Part shown: positions 16,693 through 25,193 of the stretch, in pieces
How positions within the stretch are numbered: the first letter of the stretch is position 1
Layout: every line of letters starts with the position of its first letter
Assembly: GCF_014640075.1 (NCBI RefSeq)
Contig: NZ_BMGG01000003.1
Span: 247,036 to 311,035 of the forward strand
Source: Chelatococcus reniformis
Lineage (GTDB): Bacteria; Pseudomonadota; Alphaproteobacteria; Rhizobiales; Beijerinckiaceae
Direction: 5' to 3'
DNA length: 64,000 nucleotides
The notes under the pieces: generated by a model
What the model saw: the letters and a program-made list of their open reading frames with translations, nothing else
Database searches by the model: none
What the model was told of the DNA's origin: nothing
Translations under genes and position numbers: made by a program

Positions 16693-18290
16693 GTCGATTG
16701 CCCTGCCATCAGCGCGCCGATGCGCTCGCGCTCCGCCGGATCGGCCGGTCGCTCGCCGACGATGCGCCCGCGGTAGAGGACCAGCACGCGATCGGCGACG
16801 GCGATGATCTCGTCGAGCTCCGAGGAGATGAGCAGCACCGCGACGCCGCGCGCGCAGGCGTCGCGAATGAGACCGTAGACCGCCTCCACCGCTCCGACGT
16901 CGAGGCCGCGCGTCGGCTGGGCCGCGAGCAGCACCTTGAGGCCGGGCGTGGTGAGCTCGCGGCCGAGCACCGCCTTCTGCTGGTTGCCACCGGACAGGCT
17001 GCCGAATGCCACGTCCGGGCCCGCGGCACGGACGTCGAACTGCGCCATCATGGCGAGCGCGGTCTTGCGCATCTCGCCCCGTCGCAGCAGGCCGAAGCGG
17101 GTCGGCACGCGGGCCCGGTCGAGAAACAAGTTCTCGGTGAGGCTCATGTCGACGATGGCGCCCACGAGGTGCCGGTCCTCGGGGACGATGCCGACGCCGG
17201 CGGCCGTGAAGGCCTGAGGCCGGCGCCCCGTCAGATCGGCGCCGTCGACCACCACGCGCCCCTCGTCCGGCACCGCGAGCCCTGCCAGCACGGCCCCGAG
17301 CTCGCTCTGGCCGTTGCCTTCGACGCCCGCGATGCCGACGATCTCGCCCGGCCTGACCGTCACGGTCAGCGTGTCGAGGCGGATCGCGCCGTCGGCGTCC
17401 CGCACGGTGATGCCGTCGAGCTGCAGCATGTCCCGCGGCGGCAGAGTCGCGCGCCGGTGCGGCGCAGGCGCGCGCGGCGCGGCGTCCTGGGCCATGCCGA
17501 GCGTGACCATCATGGCCGGGTCGAGCCCCTCCATCGGCCGCTGGATCATGGCGCGGACCAGGGCACCGATGTCGTCGGCCGGCGCGTCCGAGGTGGCTGC
17601 GATGCGGCCTTGGCGCAGCACCGAGACACGGTCGGCGACCGTGCGGATCTCGGCCAGCTTGTGGGTGACGAGGATAACGGCGCAGCCCTGCGCCGCCACG
17701 CGGCGGACCACCGCGAGCAGGCTCCTGATCTCGTCCGGCAGCAGCACGGCCGTCGGCTCGTCGAGGATGAGCACGCGCGGCTCGCGCATGAGGCATTTGA
17801 CGATCTCGACCCGCTGGCGCTCGCCGATGGAGATGTCGCCGACGCGGGCGAAGGGTGCGAGCGCCAGGCCGTAGCGGTCGGCGAGTTCACCGAGCCGGGC
17901 GGCGTAGGCCTTGCGATTCACCATGCCGCGCGCCTGGCCCAGCAGCAGATTGTCGACCACGCTCATGTCGTCGATCAGGCTGAAGTGCTGGTGCACCATG
18001 GCGACGCCGGCAGCGAGCGCGTCGCGCGGCCCCCTCGGCACGTAGGCCGCGCCGTCGAGCCTGATCTCGCCGGCATCCGGCACGTGGATGCCGAAGAGCA
18101 GGTTGCAGAGGGTGGACTTGCCGGCCCCGTTCTCGCCCAGCAGGCAATGCACCTCCCCGCCCCTGATCTCGAGATCCACGTCGGTCAGCGCCGCGAAGGC
18201 ACCGAAGCGCTTGCCCACGCCGCGCAGGGCCAGCACGCCGGGGTGTCCAGACGCAACGGCTTGATCGTGCGCTGCCGCTATGGCGCTCAC
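16689..18290 (-). CDS. ABC transporter ATPase with two nucleotide-binding domains
   Basis: 533 residues from a GTG at 18290, within a GTGA overlap with the binding-protein gene. The first domain has Walker A 'GENGAGKST', signature 'SIGERQRVEI' and Walker B 'VLILDEPT'. The second has a degenerate Walker A 'GVEGNGQSE', signature 'LSGGNQQKAV' and 'VLLAAQPTRGLD'. This asymmetric two-domain layout is standard for BmpA/RbsA-type importers. It powers uptake through the two permeases encoded next. Confidence 0.93.
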   Translation of the reverse strand: MSAIAAAHDQAVASGHPGVLALRGVGKRFGAFAALTDVDLEIRGGEVHCLLGENGAGKSTLCNLLFGIHVPDAGEIRLDGAAYVPRGPRDALAAGVAMVHQHFSLIDDMSVVDNLLLGQARGMVNRKAYAARLGELADRYGLALAPFARVGDISIGERQRVEIVKCLMREPRVLILDEPTAVLLPDEIRSLLAVVRRVAAQGCAVILVTHKLAEIRTVADRVSVLRQGRIAATSDAPADDIGALVRAMIQRPMEGLDPAMMVTLGMAQDAAPRAPAPHRRATLPPRDMLQLDGITVRDADGAIRLDTLTVTVRPGEIVGIAGVEGNGQSELGAVLAGLAVPDEGRVVVDGADLTGRRPQAFTAAGVGIVPEDRHLVGAIVDMSLTENLFLDRARVPTRFGLLRRGEMRKTALAMMAQFDVRAAGPDVAFGSLSGGNQQKAVLGRELTTPGLKVLLAAQPTRGLDVGAVEAVYGLIRDACARGVAVLLISSELDEIIAVADRVLVLYRGRIVGERPADPAERERIGALMAGQST

Positions 18291-19258
18291 CCTTCCAGCA
18301 CCTTGATCCGGCCCGCGAGAATGTCGGCCTTGATGGCGTCGAGCTTGGCCTTCATCTCCGGCGTGCCGGAGCAGACGACGATGTCGGATGCCTCGGGGCC
18401 CATCTTGAGGCCGAACGGCTTGTAGCCGGCGGCCCAGGTGCCAGCGACTATCTGGTCGATGGCGTAGCGCACCTGGAAGCCGACGCCGGTGATCGAATAG
18501 GCGGTGTACAGCGGATCGGTGCCGCAATAGTTGGTGTAGCTGCCGATGATGTGTGTGCCCTTCTCCTTGGCCGCCTGTTCCATGCCGCGCAGACCCAGGT
18601 TGAGGATGTGATAGTGCACGTCGGCTCCCTGAGCGATGGCCGCCAGCGTCGCTTCCTTGGATTTGGCGACGTTGTCGAAGTCACCCGTATAGTTCTCGAA
18701 GTACTTGATATCCGGATTTATGTACTTCGCACCCTTGCCGAATTCCTTGCCGGCATTGACGATTGAGGGGATCTCCATGCCGCCGACGTAGCTGACCGCC
18801 CCCGTCTTCGACAGCATCGCCGCGGCGGCGCCGGCGACGAAGGCGATCTCCGCCTGCTTGACGTCGTAGCCCGCGACATTGGGCAAGCTGTCGCCCGCGT
18901 TGCCGCCGACGATGGAGAATTTGGTCTTGGGAAAGCGTTTGGCGATCTTGAACACCGCCGCTTGCGTCTGGCCGCCGACACCGATCACCAGCTGGTTGGC
19001 GCTGGCGAGCTGGGTCAGCGCCTGCTCCATGTCGGCATAGTTGATGTTCTCGATCACCTGCACCTTGATCTTGTCGCCGTTGGCCTTCTGCGCGGCCACG
19101 AGCCCGTCGTAGCCGGACTCCATCCAGCCCTTGTCGGATTTCGAGCCGGGGATGAGGATGCCGATCTTGATCGGATCTGCGGCCAAACCCGGGGAGGCCA
19201 GAGCGACGGCGGCCAGGCTGGCGGCTGTCGCCAGGAGATTGCGGCGGGTGAGATGCAT
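18287..19258 (-). CDS. BMP-family ABC transporter substrate-binding protein
   Basis: 323 residues from the ATG at 19258; the upstream GTG at 19315 only lengthens the signal region. The N-terminus 'MHLTRRNLLATAASLAAVALA' combines a twin-Arg-like start with a hydrophobic core ending in ALA, so it is exported; there is no lipobox Cys. 'GILIPGSKSDKGWMESGYDGL', 'DVHYHILNLGLRGMEQAA' and 'GTWAAGYKPFGLKMG' fit the BMP family (nucleosides and relatives). It is the first gene of the operon, facing a candidate operator at 19398. Confidence 0.9.
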   Translation of the reverse strand: MHLTRRNLLATAASLAAVALASPGLAADPIKIGILIPGSKSDKGWMESGYDGLVAAQKANGDKIKVQVIENINYADMEQALTQLASANQLVIGVGGQTQAAVFKIAKRFPKTKFSIVGGNAGDSLPNVAGYDVKQAEIAFVAGAAAAMLSKTGAVSYVGGMEIPSIVNAGKEFGKGAKYINPDIKYFENYTGDFDNVAKSKEATLAAIAQGADVHYHILNLGLRGMEQAAKEKGTHIIGSYTNYCGTDPLYTAYSITGVGFQVRYAIDQIVAGTWAAGYKPFGLKMGPEASDIVVCSGTPEMKAKLDAIKADILAGRIKVLEG

Positions 19259-19397
19259 GAACGGTCCTCGCAAGCGCAGTGTGGTCGAGCGGACCGGCAG
19301 CAGCGCCGCCGGCACGCGGCCGCCGTAGCACGCGACATGCCAATACGAAGGTCGATGAATAGTTGAACGATATCAGCGCCATGATGCCGACCTGAAA

Positions 19398-19415
19398 AGT
19401 AAGTGTTTATTTACT
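19398..19415. promoter_or_regulatory. Palindrome between BMP operon and amidase fragment
   Basis: AGTAA-GTGTTTAT-TTACT is an 18-bp inverted repeat in an AT-rich patch (19390-19415) between divergent genes. Its form suits a TetR-family operator, and a TetR gene lies 750 bp to the right. The link is inference. Confidence 0.4.
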
Positions 19416-19541
19416 GGGCACAGTGCTCCGCCGATTGCCGCAAGGAGCGGCAGAGAGCGGGCCGCATCGTGCGCGACCTGTGGAAAGGACCCATGGCAAG
19501 GGACTTGCTGTCGTCGTGTCGATGCAGCGGGCGGGATCGCC

Positions 19542-20171
19542 ATGAGTGGTCGGGCAGACGAGGTCGACATGTCGTTCGGGATCGAGCGGAGCGCGGAGCG
19601 CGCGCGCCACGTCGGCGCGCCGGTCGCGGCAGCCGCCGATCTCGGAGCCTTCGTGGCGGGGCCCCGCGTCGCGTTGCGTCCGACGGGGTCGGGCCCTCTC
19701 GACGGGCTGACATTCGCGGTCAAGGACTTGATCGACGTGGCAGGCACCGTGACCGGTGGCGGCAATCCGGACTGGGCAGCAACGCAGGCGCCCGCCGCCC
19801 GCTCGGCACCAGTGGTCGAGCAGTTGCTCTTGGCGGGCGCGCGGCTTCGCGGCAAGAGCCTCACCGACGAGTTCGGCTTCAGCCTGGAGGGGGCCAACGC
19901 GCATTACGGTACGCCGCTCAATATCCGCGCGCCCGGCCGGCTGCCGGGGGGCTCGTCGAGCGGATCGGCGGCCGCCGTCGCCGGCGCCGTGGTGGACTTC
20001 GCCCTCGGAACGGACACCGGAGGCTCGGTGCGGGTGCCGGCCGCCTTCTGCGGACTGTTCGCCATCCGCCCCACCCACGGCCGCTCGCTGATCGGGCCTT
20101 GCGGAGCCGACGGAGCGCTGCTGGCGGCGGCGGCGCGAATTGCCAAGGAGCATCATGCGGCAGACAGCTGA
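19542..20171 (+). pseudogene. Truncated amidase (amidase-signature family), C-terminal half missing
   Basis: 209 residues against about 390-480 for the family. The catalytic set is present (Lys61 in 'FAVKDLIDVAG', cis-Ser138 in 'GGSSSGSAAA', nucleophile Ser162 in 'GTDTGGSVRVP'), and the homology runs on to 'FAIRPTHGRS'. There it stops: the remaining 25 residues ('DGALLAAAARIAKEHHAADS') do not look like an amidase, and the second half of the substrate pocket is missing. The TetR gene starts inside the last codons. I infer a deletion that joined the amidase N-terminus to the TetR leader. Amidases commonly accompany such ABC importers. Confidence 0.75.
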
Positions 20172-20850
20172 GATGGCCGCACCGAGCGATCGGGGCGACG
20201 CCCCCCCACCGCCGCGGCTGCGGGCCAAGCGCGGACGAGAGGCGGTGCCGACGCGCGAGCGGCTGCTCGCGTCGGCGAAGGCGGAGTTCGCCCAGCACGG
20301 CTTCGCAGGTGCCCGCGTCGATCGCATCGTGGCCAAGGCGGGTGCCAACTCGCGCATGCTCTACCACCATTTCGGCAGCAAGCGGGAGATCTACGTCGCC
20401 GTGCTCGAGGATGCGCTGGCCGACCTGCGCCGCCATGAGCTCAAGCTCGATGTCGACCACGCCGATCCCCTCGAAGGGCTGCTGCAGCTCTTTGATTTCA
20501 TGAACGACCACTTCGAATCGAACCAGGCCCTCGTCAGCCTGTTCCGCAACGAGAACGTGCTCAAGGCGCGCTTCATGAGAACATCGCCGAGGATCCGCGA
20601 GATGTCGTCTCCGGTTCTGACGATGATCGCACGTCTAATCGAGAGCGGCTGCACGCAAGGACGTCTGGCCGAGAATCTGGATCCTCTACGCATCTATGTC
20701 CTGATGCTCGCCCTGTGCCAGTTCCACCTGTCCAACATGCACACCCTGTCGTTCATCTTCGACGAGGACCTGTCGACGACGAGCTGGCGGGCGGCGCGCA
20801 AGCACGACGCCCGGCTCATGCTGAAGGCTTTCCTGCGAGCGGCGCGGTAG
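20155..20850 (+). CDS. TetR-family transcriptional regulator
   Basis: 231 residues from an ATG at 20155 with AAGGAG 4 nt upstream. The helix-turn-helix lies at about 42-85 ('RLLASAKAEFAQHGFAGARV' and 'SRMLYHHFGSKREIYVAVL'). The C-terminal part resembles the RutR/YcdC-like ligand domain with 'LVSLFRNENVLKARFM', and RutR-type regulators sense pyrimidines, which would suit a nucleoside-type transporter next door. That link is inference. It overlaps the truncated amidase by 17 nt. Confidence 0.85.
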   Translation: MRQTAEMAAPSDRGDAPPPPRLRAKRGREAVPTRERLLASAKAEFAQHGFAGARVDRIVAKAGANSRMLYHHFGSKREIYVAVLEDALADLRRHELKLDVDHADPLEGLLQLFDFMNDHFESNQALVSLFRNENVLKARFMRTSPRIREMSSPVLTMIARLIESGCTQGRLAENLDPLRIYVLMLALCQFHLSNMHTLSFIFDEDLSTTSWRAARKHDARLMLKAFLRAAR

Positions 20851-20983
20851 CCTGATCGCGACCAATAGTGCGGACGCGTGCGGCGATGCCACACGGGGCG
20901 GTTCGGTTAACCTTTCGTAAACCCGTGGCTTGTCGCGGTGATTATCGTCGGCCTATTGTCGCCGCCAGCCAAGGAGTGTGCTG

Positions 20984-21475
20984 ATGTCTGAAGTTGAAAC
21001 CAGTCCAGCCCGTGCCGTGAACCTGATTTCAGGTGCGGAGCATGCGCCGATCATAGCGTTCGACGGGGTCAGCGCCGTCGGCAGCTCCCACGGCACCTTT
21101 ACCTTCGGCCTGGTGGCCGGGCGCCCGATCCCGCTCAGCAATGGCACCATCCCGAACGTCGTCGGTGCCGTCGCCTATCTCAAATGCAATGCCCATGCGC
21201 TGCAGGAATTGCGCGCCGCCATCGACGGCGCCATCGGTCTCGCCGCCAAGCAGCAGGCCAAAGCCGCGGAGCAGCAACCGGCTGCCACAGCGGCGAAGCC
21301 AGCCCCAGCCGCGACCAAGCCAGCAGCAGCGGCAGCAGCGAAGAAGGCGCCTGCCGCAGCGGCGAAAAAGGCACCCGTCGCCGCCAAGAAGGCGCCGGCG
21401 AGTAAGGCGCCGGCGACCAAGGCTCCAGCTACGACGGCCAAGGCCCGAGCGGCCCGGAAGAAGCCCGGCGCCTGA
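20984..21475 (+). CDS. Protein with conserved N-terminal domain and histone H1-like tail
   Basis: 163 residues; AAGGAG lies 7 nt before the ATG at 20984. Residues 1-85 form a compact domain ('HAPIIAFDGVSAVGSSHGTF', 'LKCNAHALQELRAAIDGAI') whose family I do not recognise. Residues from about 92 to the end are a low-complexity Ala/Lys/Pro tail made of units like 'AAKKAP' and 'KAPAT', as in histone H1-like bacterial proteins. The tail is strongly basic and should bind DNA or RNA loosely. The tail codons are repetitive, so length variation between strains is likely. Confidence 0.72.
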   Translation: MSEVETSPARAVNLISGAEHAPIIAFDGVSAVGSSHGTFTFGLVAGRPIPLSNGTIPNVVGAVAYLKCNAHALQELRAAIDGAIGLAAKQQAKAAEQQPAATAAKPAPAATKPAAAAAAKKAPAAAAKKAPVAAKKAPASKAPATKAPATTAKARAARKKPGA

Positions 21476-21917
21476 GCCTGCGCGGCAAAGGGGATCGTCC
21501 GCGCCGGGCCGCATCGCGCTCGTGGCGGCTGGCCCGCAGGGCGCCTTGGCCCTTGAGGCGGCTCGCTGGCGGCCGCATGCCTGTCGAGCAGAGGCTCGTG
21601 CGTGGCGTGCGCCACGAGCGAACCGGCGACATGAAAAGGGCCCTGCGCGGGGGGCGTGCGCAGGGCCCAGTCTCCAAGGTCTCAAGGGGTCTCGATTTCC
21701 CTTGGTGACGCATATATGTACCCGATCTGCGGAATTTGGACGTGCGCCGGCGCACATGGCGAGCAGATCGGCCGCCCCGCCCCTTACCCGGCGCAGCCCA
21801 AATGCATCGCGCGCCTAGTTTTCCGGCCGGATCGGCGGCGCCATCTCATGCCTGTCATGCACAACCGCTATCCCCTCGGCGTGACCTACCGCATCTCTCG
21901 CCCTGTATGATGCGTCC
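21476..21917. other. Intergenic region with hairpins, no gene recognised
   Basis: About 440 bp without a convincing coding frame. It holds a hairpin CGTGGCG/CGCCACG at about 21600-21618 and a strong G+C hairpin at 21638-21668 (separate entry). I found no tRNA-like, SRP, tmRNA or 6S signature. Confidence 0.4.
21638..21668 (-). terminator. Strong hairpin followed by TTTT on the minus strand
   Basis: GGGCCCTGCGC (21638-21648) pairs perfectly with GCGCAGGGCCC (21658-21668) across a 9-nt loop. On the minus strand the stem is followed directly by TTTTCATG, a factor-independent terminator shape. On the plus strand no T-run follows. No leftward gene is visible to its right. Confidence 0.55.
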
Positions 21918-22145
21918 ATGACGGAGCAACCGCATCACTCGCCACCCGTGGGCCGCTCGCCGCCCCCGCACGAAGAGCCCTCGGACCTGCCGCCGGATCC
22001 GGGCTTCCGAGGCCTGATCGGCATCGTGTTCGTCATCGGGTTGATCGTTCTGGCCGCAGTGCTGATCAAGCGGGCGAAAGATTCGGCGGCGCTCATGGAT
22101 TGCGCGATTACCCACGCGCCAAGCTGCCGGGCGCTGGTGGATTAA
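21918..22145 (+). CDS. Small membrane protein (75 aa), hypothetical
   Basis: A Pro-rich cytoplasmic N-terminus ('PPVGRSPPPHEEPSDLPPD') is followed by one membrane helix at about 34-52 ('GIVFVIGLIVLAAVLIK') and a short tail with two Cys in 'MDCAITHAPSCRALV'. Single-helix proteins ending this way are frequent in Hyphomicrobiales and uncharacterised. There is no clear ribosome-binding site. It stands alone. Confidence 0.55.
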   Translation: MTEQPHHSPPVGRSPPPHEEPSDLPPDPGFRGLIGIVFVIGLIVLAAVLIKRAKDSAALMDCAITHAPSCRALVD

Positions 22146-22344
22146 GCCAGCGCGTTCCGGCTCGAGCGGCAGATGGATCCGCGGCCCGTATTGCGAATAG
22201 TTTTCACTAGCAAACAAAAGCATTGCTCCCCTGCGCCGGATGGCTATACCCAGCGCCCGGCAGCACGGGCTTCAGTATTGAGCCGGATCATCGTCGGCGC
22301 GCACGGGCAGCGCCGCCCCCGTGCGATCGTGATCGAGTGACGTC

Positions 22345-23235
22345 ATGTCGGGAACTCTCAAGCTGGCCATCGGCAGCATCGCCGTCGGCATCGTCGTCTT
22401 CGCGCTGAAGTACCTGGCGTTCCACGTCTCGGGCAGCATCGCGCTCTATTCCGACGCGATCGAGAGCATCATTAACGTGGCAACGGCGATCGCGGCATTC
22501 TTCGCCGTGCGCCTCAGTGCCATTCCGCCGGATGCCAACCATCCCTACGGCCACCACAAGGCGGAGTATCTCTCGGCAGTGCTCGAGGGCGTGCTCATCG
22601 TGGTCGCCGCCCTGACGATCCTGCGCGAAGCCTACGTCGGGTTCCTGGCGCCCAGGCCGCTCGACGCCCCGTTCATCGGCCTGGCCATCAACGCCGGCGC
22701 CAGCGTGATCAACGCCGTGTGGTGCGCGGTGCTGTTCCGCTGGGGCAGGCGCTGGCGCTCGCCGGCGTTGCTGGCCGATGCGCGGCACCTGTGGACCGAT
22801 GTCATCACCTCGGCCGGCGTTGTCGTCGGCGTCGCCCTGGTGCCGCTCACCGGGTGGCTCCAGCTCGATGCGATCTTCGCCGCCCTGGTCGCCGTCAATA
22901 TCCTGTGGGCGGGCTGGAAGCTGGTGCAGGAATCCGTCGGCGGGCTGATGGACGAGGCGGCGCCGTCCGACACCCTGGAGCGCGTGCGTGCGCTGATCTC
23001 ATCCCACGCCGAAGGAGCGCTCGAAGCGCATGACCTGCGCACGCGGCACGCCGGACGCGTCACCTTCATCGACTTCCACCTGGTCGTGCCCGGCACGATG
23101 ACCGTTTCGGAATCCCACGCCGTGTGCGACCGCATCGAAGACGCGCTGCGCGCGGGCATTGAGGACGTGGTGGTCTCGATCCACGTGGAGCCCGAGGAGA
23201 AAGCCAAGCACCCCGGCGGCGTACCGGTCGTGTGA
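22345..23235 (+). CDS. Cation diffusion facilitator (CDF) metal exporter
   Basis: 296 residues, of typical FieF/YiiP length. Six membrane helices lie in the first 200 residues. Transport-site residues are visible in helix 2 ('IALYSDAIESIIN') and helix 5 ('ADARHLWTDVITS', the HxxxD pair), and 'HPYGHHKAEY' is the cytosolic loop. The C-terminal cytoplasmic domain ('RVTFIDFHLVVPG', 'DVVVSIHVEP') is the metal-sensing dimer fold. It is an H+-coupled export of divalent cations (Zn, Fe, Mn or Co; not resolvable here). The helix 2 motif is DxxxS rather than the canonical DxxxD. Confidence 0.88.
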   Translation: MSGTLKLAIGSIAVGIVVFALKYLAFHVSGSIALYSDAIESIINVATAIAAFFAVRLSAIPPDANHPYGHHKAEYLSAVLEGVLIVVAALTILREAYVGFLAPRPLDAPFIGLAINAGASVINAVWCAVLFRWGRRWRSPALLADARHLWTDVITSAGVVVGVALVPLTGWLQLDAIFAALVAVNILWAGWKLVQESVGGLMDEAAPSDTLERVRALISSHAEGALEAHDLRTRHAGRVTFIDFHLVVPGTMTVSESHAVCDRIEDALRAGIEDVVVSIHVEPEEKAKHPGGVPVV

Positions 23236-23342
23236 CCGGCACGCCAGGAGAAAAATCGCCTCCGCCGCAGGCGCTGGACGATGCTTTGGCACCCATGACC
23301 GCGGCTTGCTTCTATGCCAAGGTCGCCGGCAAGGAGACGCTG

Positions 23343-24257
23343 ATGGCAGACGAGATTCCCTTCAATCGCGAATTCGAGACCCCGCCCGGCGCGGTCGCCG
23401 AACTGACGCCGCTCGTTCGTCGGGTGCTGGCGCCCAACGAGGGACCGTTCACCTTCCGTGGCACCAACACCTACATCGTCGGGCGGGGCGAGGTCGCGAT
23501 CATCGATCCCGGGCCCGAGGATGCCGGCCATACCGCGGCGCTGCTCGCAGCGGTCGCCGGCGAGCGCGTGACCCACGTGGTCATCAGCCACACCCACCGC
23601 GATCATTCCCCGGGCGCCAAAGCGCTCGTCGCCGCCACCGGCGCGGTGCTCGCCGGCTGCGGCCCGCATCGGCCCGCCCGCCCCCTCTCGGGAGAGGAGG
23701 TGACGCGCCTCGACGCCAGCGGCGATATGGACTACCGGCCCGACCTCGAGCTGGCCGACGGAGATCGCATCGACGGCCCGGGCTGGTCGCTGGTCGCGGT
23801 GGCGACGCCGGGCCACACGGCCAACCACCTGGCCTTCGCCCTGCCGCAGGAGCAGGCGCTGTTCTCGGCCGACCACGTCATGGGCTGGTCGACCACCATC
23901 GTCGCTCCGCCGGACGGCGCCATGGCCGACTACATGGCGTCCCTGGACAAGCTCAGGGCACGCGACGATGCTGTCTATTGGCCCGGCCACGGCGGCCCGG
24001 TGCGCGACCCTCAACGCTTCGTGCGCGCGCTGACAGGCCATCGCCGCCAGCGCGAGGCGGCGATCCTGGCGCGGTTGGAGGCCGGCGACACGAGCATCGA
24101 CGAGATCGTGCCCAAGCTCTACGACGGCCTGGATCCGGCGCTGATCCCGGCGGCCGGCCTGTCGGTGTACGCCCACCTGGAGGATCTGGTGGAGCGCGGC
24201 AAGGTCGCGGCGACCGACGGCCTGCCAACGCTGAGGAGCCACTACCGTCCGACGTGA
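23343..24257 (+). CDS. MBL-fold metallo-hydrolase
   Basis: 304 residues from an ATG at 23343 with AAGGAG 6 nt upstream. The frame is open back to a GTG at 23232 that overlaps the CDF stop, a less likely start. The metal motif 'SHTHRDH' (HxHxDH), a downstream 'TPGHTANHLAF', an Asp in 'LFSADHVMG' and 'WPGHGGPV' complete a dinuclear Zn site. A C-terminal winged-helix-like part ('VYAHLEDLVERGKV') places it with the LACTB2-like hydrolases; RNA or thioester substrates are possible. Confidence 0.88.
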   Translation: MADEIPFNREFETPPGAVAELTPLVRRVLAPNEGPFTFRGTNTYIVGRGEVAIIDPGPEDAGHTAALLAAVAGERVTHVVISHTHRDHSPGAKALVAATGAVLAGCGPHRPARPLSGEEVTRLDASGDMDYRPDLELADGDRIDGPGWSLVAVATPGHTANHLAFALPQEQALFSADHVMGWSTTIVAPPDGAMADYMASLDKLRARDDAVYWPGHGGPVRDPQRFVRALTGHRRQREAAILARLEAGDTSIDEIVPKLYDGLDPALIPAAGLSVYAHLEDLVERGKVAATDGLPTLRSHYRPT

Positions 24258-24280
24258 GCCGGATAAGCGCCATGGTGGTT

Positions 24281-24306
24281 GGCTGGCCGGGTCAAGCCGG
24301 CCAGCC
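24281..24306. terminator. Bidirectional hairpin between convergent genes
   Basis: GGCTGGCCGG (24281-24290) and CCGGCCAGCC (24297-24306) form a perfect 10-bp stem with a 6-nt loop, midway between the rightward MBL gene and the leftward DUF1499 gene. There is no long T-run on either side. Confidence 0.6.
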
Positions 24307-24338
24307 TTCAGCGTTCAGCCAAGACGCGCGGAAGCGGC

Positions 24339-25193
24339 TCACGAAGCGTCCTCCGCCACCTCCTCGGAAACGGCGTCGAGGAAGGTCTGGACGCGGTCGG
24401 CGTTGGTGCCCAGATCGTGAGCGCCGAAGCGTGAGACCGAGCGCACGTCGATGCGGGTGCCATCGGCCGTGGCGCGGATGCGCACGGTCACGTCCTCCGG
24501 CAGGTTCAGCAGCGGCGTGTGGGCAATCGCCTCCAGCCGCCCCTGCCCCATGCGTCCGCCGGGCTTCTGGCCCTCGACTATCTGCCAGCCCAGACCTTCG
24601 GCGGCGCTGCGCACGGTCTCGTAGGCTTGCCCCGGCGCCACATCCAGGTAGAGCGGCGCCACAAGCGGATAGGCCGCTGCTTGTGCGGCGCGCCGCTCCG
24701 GCGCCAGTTCCGGCGGGATGAAGCCGCCGCGAGCGGCCAGCGCTACGCGCGACCGGGAGAACTCCGGCGGGCTGTCGATATCGGTCGTCACATCGTTGAG
24801 CTGCGGCAGGGTGACCGCCTTGATGCCCAGCATGGCCGGCCAGGCGAGGATGAGCAGGGCCAGCACAAAGCCCCAGACGGCGCTGCCGGCGCCGCGCTGC
24901 CCCTCGGCCCAGATCGCGACGAAGGCGGCGACGGCCAGCGCAATGGCCGCCAGCACGAGGAACAGGCCCGCCCCGATGACGGCGAAGCCCGCGCTGGTCT
25001 CCACTTTGCCGAAGCGCAGCAGAGCCACGCCGATCGCCGTCACCACGCCCCCGAACCAGGCGAGCCGCGGGCTCCACAGGGCGAAGCCGCTGAACGGCTC
25101 GACGACCGTCAGACGCTGCAAGGCGCGCCCCGACCGACGGCCGATGCCGAACAGCGGGCCATCAGGCCGCTGCGTCGGGTAGACGATACGCAC
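24339..25193 (-). CDS. DUF1499 membrane protein
   Basis: 284 residues, from a GTG at 25193 that overlaps the end of the acyl-CoA ligase gene by about 30 nt; the true start could lie further in. Three or four hydrophobic segments occupy residues 35-125. The C-terminal part, from 'YPLVAPLYLDVAPGQAYETV' to 'VSRFGAHDLGTNADRV', is DUF1499, a soluble domain of unknown function. It is coupled to the ligase gene by overlap. Confidence 0.78.
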   Translation of the reverse strand: MRIVYPTQRPDGPLFGIGRRSGRALQRLTVVEPFSGFALWSPRLAWFGGVVTAIGVALLRFGKVETSAGFAVIGAGLFLVLAAIALAVAAFVAIWAEGQRGAGSAVWGFVLALLILAWPAMLGIKAVTLPQLNDVTTDIDSPPEFSRSRVALAARGGFIPPELAPERRAAQAAAYPLVAPLYLDVAPGQAYETVRSAAEGLGWQIVEGQKPGGRMGQGRLEAIAHTPLLNLPEDVTVRIRATADGTRIDVRSVSRFGAHDLGTNADRVQTFLDAVSEEVAEDAS

